A stretch of 7,805 bases of DNA from an uncultured Pseudomonas sp. (lineage in GTDB: Bacteria; Pseudomonadota; Gammaproteobacteria; Pseudomonadales; Pseudomonadaceae). Positions 6,384-7,805 of the stretch are shown one piece after another. The stretch covers positions 1-7,805 of the forward strand of contig CAMPJN010000171.1 in NCBI GenBank assembly GCA_946886875.1. Direction: 5' to 3'. Position 1 is the stretch's first letter, and the number at the start of each line of letters is the position of its first letter. Position numbers and translations under genes: made by a program. The notes under the pieces were generated by a model. That model saw only the letters and a list, made by a program, of their open reading frames with translations. It made no database searches and was not told the origin of the DNA.

Positions 6384-7661
6384 TTACAGGACGCTCAGCG
6401 GGTACTCGACGATCAGGCGGAAGTCGTTGACGTCACCGTCGTACGAGCTATTTGCACGGTAAATGGCGTTACGAATGCGGAAGGAAAGATCCTTCGCGGC
6501 GCCTTCCTGGATTACATATTTGGCTTCGATGTCCAGTTCGTGTTCTTTGGCGTTGTCATCGACAACCAAACGGTTGGTATCACGAACAGTGATGCCGGTA
6601 CCGGTGGTGTAGCGAGTCATGAAGCTCAGGCCCGGTACCCCATAGGACGCCATGTTAACGTCGTAGCGCGCTTGCCAGGAGTTTTCGTCTTCGCCGTTGA
6701 AGTCGGAGTACTGAACGGAGTTGTTCAGCCAAATGGTGCCGCCGCCGTCAATGCCATAGACATAGGCGGAATCACCGCTGGAGCGCTGGTGGCCCAGGGT
6801 GAACTTATGAGCGCCCATGGAGTAGGCGGCTGCCAGGCTCCAGATTTTGTTGTCTACGATGCCCGACAGCTTTTGGCCGTCGTCAGTAGTTCTGTAGAAG
6901 TTGAAGTCGAAATTCAAAGCCTGCTCATCTGCCAGGGGCAGATTGTAGTTCAGGTTGGCATATTTCTTCTTGAAGTGGTCTTCCACGTCGGAAGCATGGA
7001 TCGCGCCGCTGAAATTATCAGTGAAGCTATAGCTTGCACCGATAATATTGGCTTCAGTGAGGGCGAAAGTATCGCGATCGCTACTGCGCTGGCTGCTCAG
7101 TGCAGTGAAGCGGCCTGCGGTCAGTTCCAGGCCTTCGATTTCGTTGCTGGTCAGCAAGGTGCCGGTAGCAACTTCAGGCAGGATGCGGCTGTCGTCGGTG
7201 CTGAACACCGGGCTGCCGGTGAACATGTTGCCATGCTTCAGGACAGTGTCGGAAACGCGGAACTTAATCGCGCCGCCGACTTCGGTCTGGGTATCTTCAC
7301 CAGCGCCATCGCTGTCTTTATCGAACTGGCCAGAGCCGATACGGCCGCGACCGCTGTCGATTTTGATGCTGGACAGGCTGTGAGCGTCAAAGCCTACGCC
7401 TACGGTGCCTTGAGTGAAGCCGGATTCCAGCAGCAGGCGGATGCCCAGGCCGGTATCTTCGTAGTGGCCATGATCACCGGTGCCGCCACCGTTGGACCCG
7501 CCATTGCGGAAGTCACGGTTGTGATAAAGAACACGGTTGAAGATGTTGAAGCTGGTGTCTTCAACAATACCTTTGGACTCGGACTGGCTCGAGGCGAATG
7601 CCATTTGGCTGGTGCCCGCTGCTACTGCGAGGGCGATAACGCTCCACTTCATCACTTGCAT
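6384..7661 (-). CDS. OprD-family outer-membrane porin
   Basis: A 425-residue outer-membrane beta-barrel channel of the OprD (Occ) family, whose members take up basic amino acids, peptides or carboxylates and, in P. aeruginosa OprD, carbapenems. The signal peptide MQVMKWSVIALAVAAGTSQM (cleavage near residue 24) closely resembles that of OprD. Family hallmarks follow: SFNIFNRVLYHNRDF (37-51), ESGFTQGTVGVGFDA (79-93), IWSLAAAYSMGAHKFTLGHQ (273-292), NSVQYSDFNGE (314-324), SWQARYDVNMASYGVPGLSF (328-347), EAKYVIQEGAAKDLSFRIR (379-397) and the C-terminal strand FRLIVEYPLSVL. Length is slightly under that of OprD (about 443). A Gly/His-rich segment (52-70) fills an early loop. Whether it is OprD itself or an OccK-type carboxylate porin cannot be settled from sequence alone, although the neighbourhood matches oprD of P. 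aeruginosa from memory. The first ATG is chosen because of the AAGGAG site. Confidence 0.93.
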   Translation of the reverse strand: MQVMKWSVIALAVAAGTSQMAFASSQSESKGIVEDTSFNIFNRVLYHNRDFRNGGSNGGGTGDHGHYEDTGLGIRLLLESGFTQGTVGVGFDAHSLSSIKIDSGRGRIGSGQFDKDSDGAGEDTQTEVGGAIKFRVSDTVLKHGNMFTGSPVFSTDDSRILPEVATGTLLTSNEIEGLELTAGRFTALSSQRSSDRDTFALTEANIIGASYSFTDNFSGAIHASDVEDHFKKKYANLNYNLPLADEQALNFDFNFYRTTDDGQKLSGIVDNKIWSLAAAYSMGAHKFTLGHQRSSGDSAYVYGIDGGGTIWLNNSVQYSDFNGEDENSWQARYDVNMASYGVPGLSFMTRYTTGTGITVRDTNRLVVDDNAKEHELDIEAKYVIQEGAAKDLSFRIRNAIYRANSSYDGDVNDFRLIVEYPLSVL

Positions 7662-7669
7662 CGTGATTG

Positions 7670-7675
7670 CTCCTT
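7670..7675 (-). promoter_or_regulatory. Shine-Dalgarno of the porin gene
   Basis: AAGGAG on the minus strand lies 8 nt before the ATG at 7661. The second in-frame ATG (7652, MKWS...) would be 17 nt away, so the MQVMKWS start is preferred. Confidence 0.8.
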
Positions 7676-7695
7676 GGTTTTAGAAGAGTTGCGCC

Positions 7696-7718
7696 GCCCA
7701 TCAATTTATTGTATGGGC
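7696..7718. promoter_or_regulatory. Inverted repeat in the porin 5' leader
   Basis: GCCCAT (7696-7701) and ATGGGC (7713-7718) are perfect inverted repeats. Inside them CAAT (7702-7705) can pair with ATTG (7708-7711), leaving one bulged T. It lies 20 bp upstream of the porin ribosome site and downstream of the candidate promoter. It may be an mRNA hairpin affecting stability or translation, or a protein-binding operator; the sequence does not decide which. Confidence 0.5.
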
Positions 7719-7745
7719 AGCTCTTTCTTTTTGTGTCGGCGGTAA

Positions 7746-7754
7746 CTTATAGCA
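7746..7754 (-). promoter_or_regulatory. Candidate extended -10 promoter of the porin gene
   Basis: On the minus strand TGCTATAAG (TGn plus TATAAG) is a good extended -10 match to the sigma-70 consensus. No -35-like hexamer is seen at 16-18 bp; TTGCAA occurs further up but with a 24-bp gap. Transcription from here would begin near 7739, giving a leader of about 80 nt that includes the inverted repeat. Confidence 0.4.
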
Positions 7755-7805
7755 CGCAGCCTTTATTGGCGATAGTTGCAATCTATTCATTACCGATTCT
7801 TTCTC

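Noticed and set aside
6540..7745. A 401-codon open frame on the plus strand antisense to the porin
   Set aside because: Its composition (Ala/Val/Gly-rich, no motif) is that of a shadow frame, and it covers the porin's leader and ribosome site. The minus-strand porin is unambiguous.

Overview
The window looks like a chromosomal housekeeping region of a Pseudomonas-type gammaproteobacterium. The DNA is GC-rich, coding density is high, prolyl-tRNA synthetase (proS) is of the long bacterial type, and an OprD-family porin lies next to a proS/thioesterase pair. From memory, and not checked here, the order thioredoxin-like lipoprotein, acylphosphatase, (hypotheticals), proS, hypothetical, oprD matches the P. 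aeruginosa PA0953-PA0958 neighbourhood. The species cannot be named from this sequence.

Layout, left to right. 142-1551 (-): a 469-residue protein with a C-terminal PilZ-like domain, a candidate cyclic-di-GMP receptor. Its start codon is only 30 bp from that of a divergent gene pair on the + strand: a TlpA/ResA-type thioredoxin-fold lipoprotein (1582-2142) and acylphosphatase (2147-2422), probably co-transcribed. A short intergenic repeat (about 2446-2473) separates these from a convergent minus-strand cluster transcribed proS (4055-5770), lipoprotein of unknown function (3077-4030), lytic transglycosylase-like protein (2498-3070). A 115-bp divergent promoter region (5771-5885) leads to a hotdog-fold thioesterase (5886-6302, GTG start). 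A strong bidirectional terminator (6325-6350) then separates it from a convergent OprD-family outer-membrane porin (6384-7661), whose upstream leader (7662-7754) holds a candidate extended -10 promoter and an inverted repeat.

Functionally the window mixes translation (ProRS), envelope work (disulfide/redox lipoprotein, murein hydrolase, lipoprotein, porin), small metabolic hydrolases (acylphosphatase, thioesterase) and probable second-messenger signalling (PilZ). No phage, CRISPR, toxin-antitoxin or RNA gene was seen.

The most notable observation is a MITE-like palindromic insertion of about 85 bp (1611-1695) inside the signal peptide of the thioredoxin lipoprotein. It has 14-bp perfect inverted repeats and sits between two copies of ATGGC. 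Insert plus one copy is exactly 90 bp, in frame and free of stops. Removing it in silico leaves a textbook 20-residue lipoprotein signal peptide. The insertion also lies in the tiny divergent control region of the PilZ gene. I did not find a convincing wholly new multi-gene system; most of the window is ordinary core genome.
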